From Mesorhizobium sp. J8 (GTDB lineage: Bacteria; Pseudomonadota; Alphaproteobacteria; Rhizobiales; Rhizobiaceae), in contig NZ_AP024109.1 of NCBI RefSeq assembly GCF_016591715.1, positions 4,402,001-4,466,000 on the forward strand: a DNA stretch of 64,000 bases, in the 5' to 3' direction. Position numbers and translations under genes: made by a program. The first letter of the stretch is position 1, and each line of letters opens with the position of its first letter. This document shows, piece after piece, positions 8,723-16,924 of the stretch. A model generated the notes under the pieces. That model did no database searches. It was not told where the DNA came from and saw only the letters and a list, made by a program, of their open reading frames with translations.

Positions 8723-10138
8723 TCAGCCCGCCGCCGGCAAGATCTTGCCCGGATTCATGATGTTCAGCGGATCGAGCGCCTGCTTGATCGTGCGCATGAC
8801 ATCGACGCCATGGCCGAGCTCATGGCGCAGGAAGCCGACCTTGCCCTGGCCGATGCCGTGCTCGCCGGTGCAGGTGCCTTCCATGGCGATGGCGCGCATG
8901 TTGAGCCTGGCGACGAATTTTTCCGCAAGCGCGATCTCGGCCGGGTTATCGACATCCATCAGCACCAGCACATGGAAATTGCCGTCGCCCGCATGGCCGA
9001 CGATCGGCGCGATCAGTCCCATCTCGGCGATGTCGGCCTCGGTTTCGGTGACGCATTCGGCCAGCCTGGAGATCGGCACGCAGACATCGGTCGACAGCCC
9101 TTTGGCACCGGGACGCAGCGTCAGCGACGACCAATAGGCGTCGTGCCTGGCTTTCCAGAGCTTCGTCCGCTCTTCCGCGACGCTGGTCCACAGGAACGGC
9201 CCGCCGCCATTCTCCTCGGCGATCATGCCGAACGTCTCGGCCTGTTCGGCCACGCCCGCGTCGCTGCCGTGGAATTCGACGAACAGACACGGGCTCTCCG
9301 GATAATCGAGCTTGGAATAGTTCTTCATCGCCCGCATCTGCAGCGCGTTGACCAGCTCGATGCGCGCCACCGGGATGCCCATCTGGATCGTCGCGATCAC
9401 CGTGTTGCAGGCCGCTTCGAGGCTCGGGAACGGGCAGACGCCGCCCGAGATCGCTTGCGGAATGCCCTGCAGCCTCAGCGTCAGCGACGTGATGACGCCG
9501 AGAGTACCTTCGGAACCGACCAGAAGCCGCGTCAGGTCGTAGCCGGCCGAGCTTTTCTTCGCCCGCTTGCCGGTCGTCACCGTCTCGCCGTCTGCCATGA
9601 CGGCGGTCAGCGACAGCACGTTCTCGCGCATGGTGCCATAGCGCACCGCGTTGGTGCCGGAAGCCCTGGTCGCCGCCATGCCGCCGAGCGAGGCATTGGC
9701 GCCCGGATCCATCGGAAAGAACAGGCCGGTGTCGCGCAGGTGCCGGTTGAGGTCCTCGCGCGTCACGCCGGGCTCGACGGTGCAGTCGAGGTCCTGCGGG
9801 TTGACGGCAAGAATCCGGTTCATGCGCGACGTATCGATGGAAATGCCGCCGCCTGGCGCATTGGTGTGGCCCTCCAGCGAGGAGCCGACGCCGAAGGCGA
9901 TCACCGGCACGCGGTGCGCGGCGCAGGCGCGCACGATCTCCTGCACGTCCCCTGCCGTCTCGGCGAAAGCGACGCCGTCCGGCGCCTGGGTCGGGATATA
10001 GGTGGTGGTGTGCGCGTGCTGGCCGCGGATCGCCTCGCCGGTCTGGAAGCGCTCGCCGAAGCGCTGCTTGAGGATGCCGAGCACCGCGGCAATGCCTTCC
10101 TCGTTGCGTTCGACGGGGTTGAGGTCGCTCAAAGCCAT
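8723..10138 (-). CDS. FAD-linked oxidase, D-lactate dehydrogenase (cytochrome)-like
   Basis: A 471-residue flavoprotein of the vanillyl-alcohol oxidase fold, closest to D-lactate/2-hydroxyacid dehydrogenases of the LDHD/GlcD group. The FAD-binding half holds GVGSSLEGHTNAPGGG and PGANASLGGMAATRASG. The C-terminal half ends with the family signature GTCTGEHGIGQGK and a closing NPGKILP. It would oxidise D-lactate or a related 2-hydroxy acid and pass electrons to cytochrome c or quinone. The start is the ATG at 10138, with GGAGG five bases upstream. Upstream in-frame codons to 10264 run into a repeat element and are not credible. Glycolate oxidase GlcD is the main alternative, but no glcE or glcF is nearby. 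Confidence 0.85.
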   Translation of the reverse strand: MALSDLNPVERNEEGIAAVLGILKQRFGERFQTGEAIRGQHAHTTTYIPTQAPDGVAFAETAGDVQEIVRACAAHRVPVIAFGVGSSLEGHTNAPGGGISIDTSRMNRILAVNPQDLDCTVEPGVTREDLNRHLRDTGLFFPMDPGANASLGGMAATRASGTNAVRYGTMRENVLSLTAVMADGETVTTGKRAKKSSAGYDLTRLLVGSEGTLGVITSLTLRLQGIPQAISGGVCPFPSLEAACNTVIATIQMGIPVARIELVNALQMRAMKNYSKLDYPESPCLFVEFHGSDAGVAEQAETFGMIAEENGGGPFLWTSVAEERTKLWKARHDAYWSSLTLRPGAKGLSTDVCVPISRLAECVTETEADIAEMGLIAPIVGHAGDGNFHVLVLMDVDNPAEIALAEKFVARLNMRAIAMEGTCTGEHGIGQGKVGFLRHELGHGVDVMRTIKQALDPLNIMNPGKILPAAG

Positions 10139-10196
10139 GAATTCCTCCGCGAATGGACCAGCGGCCACTCTTGTCATGCAGCTATGGATGATGCCT

Positions 10197-10260
10197 AAAG
10201 CAATCCGAGGAAAAGTGTGAAGCGGTTTTCCAGCCGGAATTGCGCCAGAACAAAGAGACC
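10197..10260. repeat. Family A intergenic repeat, copy 2 (left half only)
   Basis: A degenerate copy carrying the GAGGAAAAGTGTGAAGCGG core and the CCGGAATTGCG block but lacking the right-hand inverted repeat seen at 13848. It lies between the divergent D-lactate dehydrogenase and thioesterase genes, so it may sit within or beside their promoters. Confidence 0.75.
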
Positions 10261-10302
10261 TCACCAGCCACGCGCTGTCCAGCCACGATCAAGGAAAACC
10301 AG

Positions 10303-10788
10303 ATGACGATGCCTGCGCCGATCATTACCAGCCCGATGGCGATCGAGAAGGACTGGATCGACTACAACGGTCACCTCAACATGGCCTACTACAACGTGCT
10401 GTTCGACCGCGGCTCGGACGAGGCTTTCGAAATGATGGGCATGGGACCTGGTTACGCCAAGGAGCGGCGCCTCACCATCTACACGGCGGAAGTCCATGTC
10501 TGCTACGTGCAGGAGTTGCATCTCGACCACAAGGTGAAGGTCTCGTTCCAGCTCATCGACCATGACGAAAAGCGGCTAAGGGCCTATCAGGAGATCCGCC
10601 ACGTCGATGGTTGGCTGGCCGCCACCTCCGAGCAGCTCGCACTGCATGTCGACATGGCCGGGCCGCGGGTCGCCCCCTTCCCGCCCGACGTGCTCGCCAG
10701 GGTGGAGGCGATGCGCGCCGCCCATGCGGCGCTGCCGATGCCCGAGCGCGCCGGCCGCTCGATCGCCATCAAGCGCAAGAGCGCTTGA
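10303..10788 (+). CDS. Hotdog-fold acyl-CoA thioesterase
   Basis: A 161-residue 4HBT-type hotdog protein. The N-terminal motif DWIDYNGHLNMAYYNVLFDRGSD carries the Asp/Asn-Gly-His catalytic region of 4-hydroxybenzoyl-CoA-type thioesterases. The central helix (residues about 25-45) and the five-stranded sheet with YVQELHLDHKVKV follow. It probably hydrolyses an acyl-CoA; some close relatives act on carnityl- or betainyl-CoA, but nothing here shows that. The ATG at 10303 follows AAGGAAAA at good spacing; a second ATG at 10309 is possible. Transcription would start at or near the family A repeat. Confidence 0.8.
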   Translation: MTMPAPIITSPMAIEKDWIDYNGHLNMAYYNVLFDRGSDEAFEMMGMGPGYAKERRLTIYTAEVHVCYVQELHLDHKVKVSFQLIDHDEKRLRAYQEIRHVDGWLAATSEQLALHVDMAGPRVAPFPPDVLARVEAMRAAHAALPMPERAGRSIAIKRKSA

Positions 10789-10807
10789 AAACCCGCGCGC
10801 CCGCGTT

Positions 10808-10822
10808 AACCTTACCAAGGTT
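10808..10822 (+). terminator. Small hairpin with T tract after the thioesterase gene
   Basis: AACCTT-ACC-AAGGTT is a perfect 6-bp stem followed by TT, 20 bases past the thioesterase stop. It is a short, weak candidate intrinsic terminator. Confidence 0.35.
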
Positions 10823-10935
10823 TTAACGTGAACAAGTCGGTTGAGTCCGTTGAACGACTCACCGGCGCGTTCGAAAACCGCCCCTACCGGGTTTGCGCAC
10901 GGGGCGGCTGGCGGAATGCGGTGCGAGGACAGTGC

Positions 10936-11133
10936 ATGAAAACCGACATCAAGGTCGAGGTGGAGCGCTTGGCGGCCGATCCACGCATCACCGACTATGA
11001 TTTCTGGCGATCGCTGAAGAACGTCAACAACGAAATCTTCCACATCGCCAACAACAACGAACCTATCCCATTCGACATGATCCGCTGGCGCGCGATTCTG
11101 AAGCAGGCGCGCATGAAGCGTGGCCACGCCTAA
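10936..11133 (+). CDS. Small conserved hypothetical protein (65 aa)
   Basis: Starts MKTDIKVEVERLAADPRITD, with GAGGA eight bases before the ATG. Predicted mostly helical, charged and probably cytosolic: no signal peptide, no membrane segment, no recognised motif. The phrase NNEIFHIANNNEPIPFDMIRW gives it a recognisable core. The same frame is open upstream to 10828, but that stretch holds inverted repeats and no ribosome-binding site. The gene is followed directly by a family C repeat. I do not recognise a function. Confidence 0.6.
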   Translation: MKTDIKVEVERLAADPRITDYDFWRSLKNVNNEIFHIANNNEPIPFDMIRWRAILKQARMKRGHA

Positions 11134-11236
11134 AGTATGTCTCCCGAAAGTGGGAACCGGTTTCGGGATGAAGACATGCGTAAAATCAAAAACCTAAAGC
11201 GCATGGAGCGAATCTGAAAGATCGCGACGCGCTTTA
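11133..11236. repeat. Family C intergenic mosaic repeat, copy 1
   Basis: Starts with GTATGTCTCCCGAAAGTGGG and includes GAAGACATGCGTAAAA, so the outer ATGTC/GACAT parts form an inverted pair around the AAAGTGGGAACCGGTTTCGGG core. The right part ends GCGACGCGCTTTAG. Related copies lie at 35575 and 48767. It sits between the convergent 65-aa gene and the Lrp gene. Confidence 0.75.
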
Positions 11237-11241
11237 GCCGG

Positions 11242-11718
11242 TCACTTATGCCTGAATCCGCCAAGCGGCGAGCGCGGCGCGACCGGTGACGACTGGATGA
11301 TGGCGGTGTTGGTCATCGCATAGGGAATGATCCGGTCGATCACGCGCTCGAGCTCGCTCACCGAGCTGACATGGGCGAGCGCGATGAAGCAATCCTCGCC
11401 GGTCACCCGGTCGCATTGCGCGATTTCCGGTAGCTCGCGAATGATGTCCGCCACTACGGAAAGCTGCCCCGGCACCGGCCTGATTCTAAGCCATGCCGAC
11501 AGCTTCATTCCGAGAGCGGCCGGATTGATCCTGACCGTATAGGCCTCGATCACGCCGTTTTCCTGCAGCTTGCGGATGCGCTCCGCCACGCTCGGCGCCG
11601 ACAGCCCGACGGCGCGCGCCAGCTCCGCCGTGCTGATGCGCGCGTCCTTTTCCAGGAGCCGCAGGAGCTTCAGATCGATCGCGTCCAGATCGGCATTTTC
11701 ACTTCGAAGGTTTTTCAA
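11242..11718 (-). CDS. Lrp/AsnC-family transcriptional regulator
   Basis: 158 residues with the classic Lrp layout. An N-terminal helix-turn-helix spans residues about 12-60 (LDAIDLKLLRLLEKDARIS, then ELARAVGLSAPSVAERIRKL). A C-terminal RAM ligand-binding domain follows, with the VTGEDCFIALAHV strand-turn-strand. Lrp-type regulators sense amino acids and often control an adjacent divergent transporter. Here the neighbour is an EamA-family exporter whose start is 88 bases away, which fits an amino-acid-responsive efflux pair. That regulatory link is inferred. Confidence 0.9.
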   Translation of the reverse strand: MKNLRSENADLDAIDLKLLRLLEKDARISTAELARAVGLSAPSVAERIRKLQENGVIEAYTVRINPAALGMKLSAWLRIRPVPGQLSVVADIIRELPEIAQCDRVTGEDCFIALAHVSSVSELERVIDRIIPYAMTNTAIIQSSPVAPRSPLGGFRHK

Positions 11719-11806
11719 GCCGATCCTCTTCCATCACAAAGAAAAATCGCCCTCTCGCCATTTATTGCATATATAGCTGACGAATTTCGCCTGCGATAAT
11801 GCGCGC

Positions 11807-12739
11807 ATGAAGACGCAAACGCAAATTCCAACTGCAAACCGGGCCAGCGGTGATACCGAAGCGGGCTCCACCCTCGCCGGCCCTACCACACTTGCCAGGA
11901 CGGCCGACGCGTTGCCGCCGCATGTCTGGTTCTGCGTCAGCGCCGTGTTCCATTATCTCGGGCCGGCCTTCGCCGTGCTGCTTTTCGCTCAGGTCGGCGT
12001 GCTCGGCATGGCTTGGCTGCGCATCGCCACCGCCGCCCTCATCTTCGCCCCTTTGACCATGCCCTGGCGCGTTTTCGCGCACGCCGATCGCGGCCGGCGA
12101 CGGTTGCTGCTGGCCTTCGGCGCCTGTCTGGCGGTGATGAACTGCTCGTTCTATCTGGCGCTCGACCGCCTGCCGATCTCGCTGGTGGCGGCGATCGAAT
12201 TCGTCGGCACGATCGCCGTGGCGCTGGTCGGCCTGCGCAGCCGGCGCAACTTCGCCGCGCTGGCCGTTGCCGTGGTCGGCACCTTGCTGCTCATCGACGT
12301 GAAATGGTCGAGCGATCCGATCGGCCTGTTCTGGGCGTTTTTGAATGGCGCCCTCTTCGTTGGCTACATCGTGATCGGTCACCGTGTCGCGCAGGCAGGC
12401 TTCGGCATCGCCGGCCTCGGCGCCGCCATGGCGGTCGCATTCCTCATCGTCTTGCCGATCGGCTTTCGCGAGGCGCTGCCCGCTTTCTCGTCGCCGCAAC
12501 TGCTTGCTGCGGCGATCGGCGTCGGCGTCTGCTCCTCGGTCATCCCCTACATCTGCGACCAGCTCGCCATGGCTAGGCTGCCGCGCGCGAGCTTCGCGCT
12601 GATGCTGTCGCTCCTGCCGCTCACGGCGACGCTGATCGGCGTCATCGTGCTGCGCCAGGTGCCGAGCGTCACTGATTGCCTCGGCGTCACTCTGGTGATA
12701 GCCGGCGTTGCCATGCACAAGCCGGCGGCAAATACATGA
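11807..12739 (+). CDS. EamA/DMT-family transporter, probable amino-acid exporter (RhtA-like)
   Basis: A 310-residue inner-membrane protein with about ten hydrophobic helices and two EamA repeats (residues about 45-165 and 180-300). The first 35 residues are polar and may be partly over-called; no good ribosome-binding site precedes the ATG at 11807. Within the drug/metabolite transporter superfamily the sequence resembles RhtA-type threonine/homoserine exporters (FVGTIAVALVGLRSRRN, VCSSVIPYICDQLAMARLPR). The gene diverges from the Lrp regulator, which supports an amino-acid substrate. Confidence 0.85.
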   Translation: MKTQTQIPTANRASGDTEAGSTLAGPTTLARTADALPPHVWFCVSAVFHYLGPAFAVLLFAQVGVLGMAWLRIATAALIFAPLTMPWRVFAHADRGRRRLLLAFGACLAVMNCSFYLALDRLPISLVAAIEFVGTIAVALVGLRSRRNFAALAVAVVGTLLLIDVKWSSDPIGLFWAFLNGALFVGYIVIGHRVAQAGFGIAGLGAAMAVAFLIVLPIGFREALPAFSSPQLLAAAIGVGVCSSVIPYICDQLAMARLPRASFALMLSLLPLTATLIGVIVLRQVPSVTDCLGVTLVIAGVAMHKPAANT

Positions 12740-12748
12740 ATTGTTCGG

Positions 12749-13645
12749 CTAGGCGAGCTTCTCTTTGAGAAACGCCACCGTCCGGCCCCAGGCGAGATCG
12801 GCGGCCTTCTTGTCATAGCGCGCGGCCGAGGTGTCGTTGTTGAAGGCATGATTGGCGCCTTCATAGACATAGACCTTGTATTCGACATGGGCGGCATCGA
12901 GCGCCTTCTTGTAGGCATCGATGCCGGCATTGGTCCTGCTGTCGAGCCCGGCATAGTGGAGCAGCAGCGGCGCCTTGATCTTCGCGGCGTCCTCGGCCTT
13001 GGGCTGCATGCCGTAATAGGCGACGCCTGCGTTGAGGTCGGGCGCACGGACTGCGAGCTGGTTGACCGCGCCGCCGCCCCAGCAGAACCCGACCGCCCCG
13101 ACCTTGCCGTTGCCGTCCTTGAGGCTCCTGAGGTAGGCGACCGTCGCCACGCCGTCGGCCGCGACCTGAGCGGCATCGAGCTTGCTGAACATATCGCGCG
13201 CCTTGTCCTCGTCGGACGGCGTGCCGCCAAGCGGCGACAGGAAGTCCGGCGCCAGCGCGATGAATCCCTCCAGCGCCACGCGCCGGGCGACATCGCGGAT
13301 ATGCGGGTTGAGCCCCCTGTTCTCGTGGATGACGATGACGGTGCCGAGCTTTCCCTGCTGATCGGCCGGCTTGACCAGATAGGCTTTCATCTCGCCGCTC
13401 GAGCCGGGATAGGTGATGTCCTCGCCCTTAACGCGGCTGTCGTCCTCAGCGACGATCGCCGCTTTTGCGGAATTGGCCGCCAGCATCGGCGCGATCGCGG
13501 CCGCCGCGGCGCCCGAGCCCGCCAGCTTCGTCAACTGCTCCATGAAGCGGCGGCGGTCGAGCGTCAGATGCGTGTACTCGTCATACGCATCGATCATCGC
13601 CTGCGTGATGATGAGCTGCGTGGGCTTGGCGGCGGGCTCGGTCAT
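12749..13645 (-). CDS. Dienelactone hydrolase-family protein with Tat-like signal
   Basis: A 298-residue alpha/beta hydrolase. The triad is visible: nucleophile Cys188 in GFCWGGG, Asp235 in YAGLDSR, His266 in GANHAFNN, as in dienelactone hydrolases. A twin-arginine-like sequence, DRRRFMEQLTKLAG at residues 30-43 followed by a hydrophobic Ala-rich stretch to AANSAKA, suggests export of the folded enzyme. The signal lies about 30 residues in, as in YghX-type relatives. The start is the ATG at 13645, preceded by GAGGA; the upstream in-frame extension lacks support. The substrate is unknown, and there are no aromatic-degradation genes nearby. Confidence 0.85.
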   Translation of the reverse strand: MTEPAAKPTQLIITQAMIDAYDEYTHLTLDRRRFMEQLTKLAGSGAAAAAIAPMLAANSAKAAIVAEDDSRVKGEDITYPGSSGEMKAYLVKPADQQGKLGTVIVIHENRGLNPHIRDVARRVALEGFIALAPDFLSPLGGTPSDEDKARDMFSKLDAAQVAADGVATVAYLRSLKDGNGKVGAVGFCWGGGAVNQLAVRAPDLNAGVAYYGMQPKAEDAAKIKAPLLLHYAGLDSRTNAGIDAYKKALDAAHVEYKVYVYEGANHAFNNDTSAARYDKKAADLAWGRTVAFLKEKLA

Positions 13646-13847
13646 GGCTGTCCTCGAGGATGGCGGTGATCCGCAAGATAGGGTCGAGAATTGCACGGTC
13701 CAGTCCACGTCCCGGATGACGATCGCCGGGGAGATGGAGACAGCCCGCCGCGCGCCGACAAGCCGGCTTGATTCATCACATTTTGGTTATTTCAAAAAGG
13801 CTTGACGATGCTGTCACACTAGGACGCGAAGTTGCGCGGCGCCGCCC

Positions 13848-13950
13848 TAGAGCAATTCCAGGAAAAGTGTGAGCGGTTTTCCGTCCGGAATTGCGTAAAA
13901 TAAAGAGATAGAGCGGTTCGCCGTTTCCGTGAAACGGTGAAACGCTCTAG
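13848..13950. repeat. Family A intergenic repeat, copy 3 (complete, with terminal inverted repeats)
   Basis: The fullest copy: it starts TAGAGCAATTCCAGG and ends AAACGCTCTAG, giving TAGAGC/GCTCTA terminal inverted repeats. The shared left half and a right-hand CGTTTCCGTGAAACG hairpin lie between them. It occupies a third of the 332-base gap between the dienelactone hydrolase start and the gene at 13978; I see nothing else specific in that gap apart from probable promoters. Confidence 0.85.
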
Positions 13951-13977
13951 CGATGCGAATGACGAAAGGGGAATGCC

Positions 13978-14415
13978 ATGAACGTCCAGGACATCATCAA
14001 CACCGTTTCCTCGACAGCCGGCCTCGACGAGCCCACCACCGAAAAGGTTGTCGGCACCATCTTTTCCGTTCTGGAGCACGAAGCCGAAGGCACCACCGTT
14101 TCGTCTTTCTTCGCCCAGATCCCCGGCGCCGACGCGCTGGCCCAGAAATATGACGTGATGGCCGCCGGTGCGACAGCCAATTCGGGCGGCGGCCTTTTGT
14201 CGTCGCTGCAAGGGGCGCTTGGCGGCGTGCTCGGCGAAAAGGCCGGCGCCCTGATCAACGGCGTCGCCGCCCTTAAAGCCTCCGGCCTCGACATGGCCCA
14301 AATCCGTCAGGCCGGCGAGACCTTGATCAAACAGGCCGAGGCCGCCGCCGGGCCCGACCTGACCAATCAGGTGCTGGAGCAGGTGCCCAGCCTGCGGGGC
14401 CATCTCGGACTTTGA
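13978..14415 (+). CDS. Conserved hypothetical small helical protein
   Basis: A 145-residue acidic, mostly helical protein with no signal peptide. It has a glycine-rich centre (NSGGGLLSSLQGALGGVLG, near residues 63-81) between two helical parts. The start has a strong GAAAGGGGAAT sequence upstream. The arrangement resembles small DUF2267/DUF2780-type proteins, but this is only a weak impression. It follows a family A repeat and is convergent with the PQQ dehydrogenase gene, leaving only 19 bases between the stops. Function unknown. Confidence 0.65.
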   Translation: MNVQDIINTVSSTAGLDEPTTEKVVGTIFSVLEHEAEGTTVSSFFAQIPGADALAQKYDVMAAGATANSGGGLLSSLQGALGGVLGEKAGALINGVAALKASGLDMAQIRQAGETLIKQAEAAAGPDLTNQVLEQVPSLRGHLGL

Positions 14416-14434
14416 AGCCTGGCGCCGTCCTACA

Positions 14435-16747
14435 TTATTTGGGCAGCGCGTAAGCCATCACATAGTCACCCGGCTTGGTGCCGACCGAGCCGTGCCCGCC
14501 GGCGACGATGACGACGAACTGGCGGCCGTCGGCGACCGTATAGGTCATCGGTGTCGCCTGCCCGCCCGCCGGCAGCCTGGCCTGCCAGAGCTGCCTGCCG
14601 GTGGTGAGGTCGTAGGCGCGCAGATAGTCGTCGACCGCCGCGCCCAGGAAAGCGACGCCGCCCGCCGTGATCATCGGCCCGCCGATGCCGGGAACGCCGA
14701 CCTTGAACGGCAGCGGCAGCGGCGTCATGTCGTAGACAGTACCGTTGCGGTGCTTGTAGGCGATGTTTCCGGTCTTGAGGTCGACGCCGGCGACATAGCC
14801 CCAAGGCGGCGCCTGGCAGGGAATGCCGAGCGGCGACAGGAACGGCCCCATCACCACCGCGTAAGGCGCGCCTTCATTGCGGTTCAGTCCCTGCTCGCTG
14901 CCCTTGGTGTCGCCCGGCGGCGGCACGTCCGCGCGCGGGATCAGCTTGGACGTGAAAGCCAGGTAGGTCGGCATGCCGAACATCACCTGCCGCACCGGAT
15001 CGACCGCGACGCCGCCCCAGTTGAAGACGCCGAAATTGCCGGGATAGACCAGCGACCCCTGCAGCGAGGGCGGCGTGTAGCGGCCCTCATAGCGCAGCTT
15101 CTTCAATTCGATCCGGCAGGCCAGCTGGTCGAACATGGTGATACCCCACATGTCGGCGCCGGTCAGCGGTTTCGGATTGAACGAAAGATCGGAGGCCGGT
15201 TGCGTCGCCGAGGCCTGGTCGCCCTCGATCGCGCCGCCGGGCGCCGGCACTTCCTTCACCGGAATGATCGGCTCGCCGGTACGCCGGTCGAGCACGTAGA
15301 GATCGCCCTGCTTGGTCGGCCCGACCAGCGCCGGCACGACGCCGTTAGCCGTCGTGATGTCGACCAGCGACGGCTGCGCCGGCACGTCCATGTCCCACAG
15401 GTCGTGATGCACGGTCTGCCGCACCCAGCGCAATTGCCCGGTGTTGAGGTCGAGCGCGGTGATCGATGACGAGAACTTCTCGACATTGGCGCTGCGACCC
15501 ATGCCGAGCTGGTCCGGTGTCTGGTTGCCGAGCGGCACGTAAAGCAGTCCGAGCTTCTCGTCGGCGCTCGCCGTCGACCACATGTTGGGCGAGTTGTGGG
15601 TGTAGGTCTGCCCGGCGGGCAGCGGCGTCGTCACATCCGGATTGCCGGAATCCCAGTTCCACAACAGGGCGCCGGTGTCGACATCGAAGGCGCGGATGAC
15701 GCCGGACGGCTCCTCGGTCGAGTAATTGTCGTTGACCGCGCCGCCGACGATGATCTTGCCGGCGACGATAAGCGGCGCCGAGGTCGAATAATAATAGCCC
15801 GACTTCGGATAGGGCATGTTGGCCATCAGGTTCAGCGTGCCGCCCTCGGCGAAGGACGGACATACCTGCCCATTCGCGGCGTCGAGCGCGATCAGCCGAG
15901 CGTCCGACGTCGGCAGGTAGACGCGCTGCGCGCAGGGCTGGCCGGCGGCGATCTTGGCATCGGCGTAATAGGACACGCCGCGGCAGGTCTGGTGCTGGCG
16001 GTTGTTGTCCAGCTTGATCTTGGGATCGTAGCGCCACTTTTCCTTGCCGCTCGCCGCATCGATGGCGATGGCGAAATTATGCGGCGTGCAGATGAACAGC
16101 GTGTCGCCCACTTTCAGGGGCGTCACCTGATAGGTCGTCTCGCCGATATCGTCGGGGCCCTTCACGTCGCCGGTGCGATAGGTCCAGGCCGGCTGCAGCT
16201 TGGCGACATTGTCGGGCGTGATCTGGTCGAGCGGCGAATAGCGCTGGCCGAAAGGCGTGCGGCCATAGAAGTGCCACTCGCCTGCCGGCATGTCGCCGCC
16301 GAGATTGGCGGCCGCCGCCACCTTTTCGGTGCCGAGCGTGCCGCCGATGTCGTGCGGATCGGCGGTCATCGAATAACCGGCGACCGCAAGCGAGGCGAGC
16401 ACCGCCAGGATCAGCGGCGCGCGTCCGTCCGGCCCCCGCAGGCCTCGCCTTGCCCATGGCGTCAGTAGCCATAGCGCGATGAGCACGATGACGCCGCCGC
16501 GCGGACCGAGCTGCCACCAGTCGAAGCCGATTTCCCAGACCGCCCAGCATAAAGTGGCGAGCACGAACAGCGCGTAGAGCCAAAGCGAGGTCGACCGGCG
16601 CCTGAAAAGCAGCCATGCGGTGATCAGGAAGACCAGGCCGGCGACCAGGTAATACCAACTGCCGCCCAGCGCGACGAGCCAGATGCCGCCGCCGCCGAGA
16701 ATGAGACCGATGAGGAAGAGGACGAGGGAGGTGATGGTGACAGCCAA
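14435..16747 (-). CDS. gcd: Membrane-bound PQQ-dependent glucose/quinate/shikimate-type dehydrogenase
   Basis: A 770-residue quinoprotein. Five membrane helices fill the first 140 residues, then a periplasmic eight-bladed propeller that binds PQQ and Ca2+. Typical segments are GEWHFYGRTPFGQRYSPL, the blade motifs AWTYRTGD and ALDLNTGQLRW, and PGNFGVFNWGG near the active site. It oxidises glucose or a related polyol or quinate in the periplasm and reduces ubiquinone. The start is a TTG: AAGGAG lies seven bases upstream and the first helix follows at once. Glucose versus quinate cannot be settled from sequence alone. Confidence 0.9.
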   Translation of the reverse strand: MAVTITSLVLFLIGLILGGGGIWLVALGGSWYYLVAGLVFLITAWLLFRRRSTSLWLYALFVLATLCWAVWEIGFDWWQLGPRGGVIVLIALWLLTPWARRGLRGPDGRAPLILAVLASLAVAGYSMTADPHDIGGTLGTEKVAAAANLGGDMPAGEWHFYGRTPFGQRYSPLDQITPDNVAKLQPAWTYRTGDVKGPDDIGETTYQVTPLKVGDTLFICTPHNFAIAIDAASGKEKWRYDPKIKLDNNRQHQTCRGVSYYADAKIAAGQPCAQRVYLPTSDARLIALDAANGQVCPSFAEGGTLNLMANMPYPKSGYYYSTSAPLIVAGKIIVGGAVNDNYSTEEPSGVIRAFDVDTGALLWNWDSGNPDVTTPLPAGQTYTHNSPNMWSTASADEKLGLLYVPLGNQTPDQLGMGRSANVEKFSSSITALDLNTGQLRWVRQTVHHDLWDMDVPAQPSLVDITTANGVVPALVGPTKQGDLYVLDRRTGEPIIPVKEVPAPGGAIEGDQASATQPASDLSFNPKPLTGADMWGITMFDQLACRIELKKLRYEGRYTPPSLQGSLVYPGNFGVFNWGGVAVDPVRQVMFGMPTYLAFTSKLIPRADVPPPGDTKGSEQGLNRNEGAPYAVVMGPFLSPLGIPCQAPPWGYVAGVDLKTGNIAYKHRNGTVYDMTPLPLPFKVGVPGIGGPMITAGGVAFLGAAVDDYLRAYDLTTGRQLWQARLPAGGQATPMTYTVADGRQFVVIVAGGHGSVGTKPGDYVMAYALPK

Positions 16748-16924
16748 GACGGTGCTCCTTCGACTGTTGCGCGCTTACGGCGTCTTCCGGGACGGCAATC
16801 CCTGCCCTGCCGCCAGCTTTCCCCTCACCCGCTCCGGCTGTCAAGTTGGAGCCAGACACGCGAAACTAGAACAAAACGTAGACAGTTCTGGTCTTTCGCT
16901 CCCGAATCACTACATTCGGGGGCG

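Noticed and set aside
13819..13950. Short frames encoding an FTQFRTENRSHFSWN-type peptide
   Set aside because: They come from the family A repeat, recur at its other copies and have no start signals.
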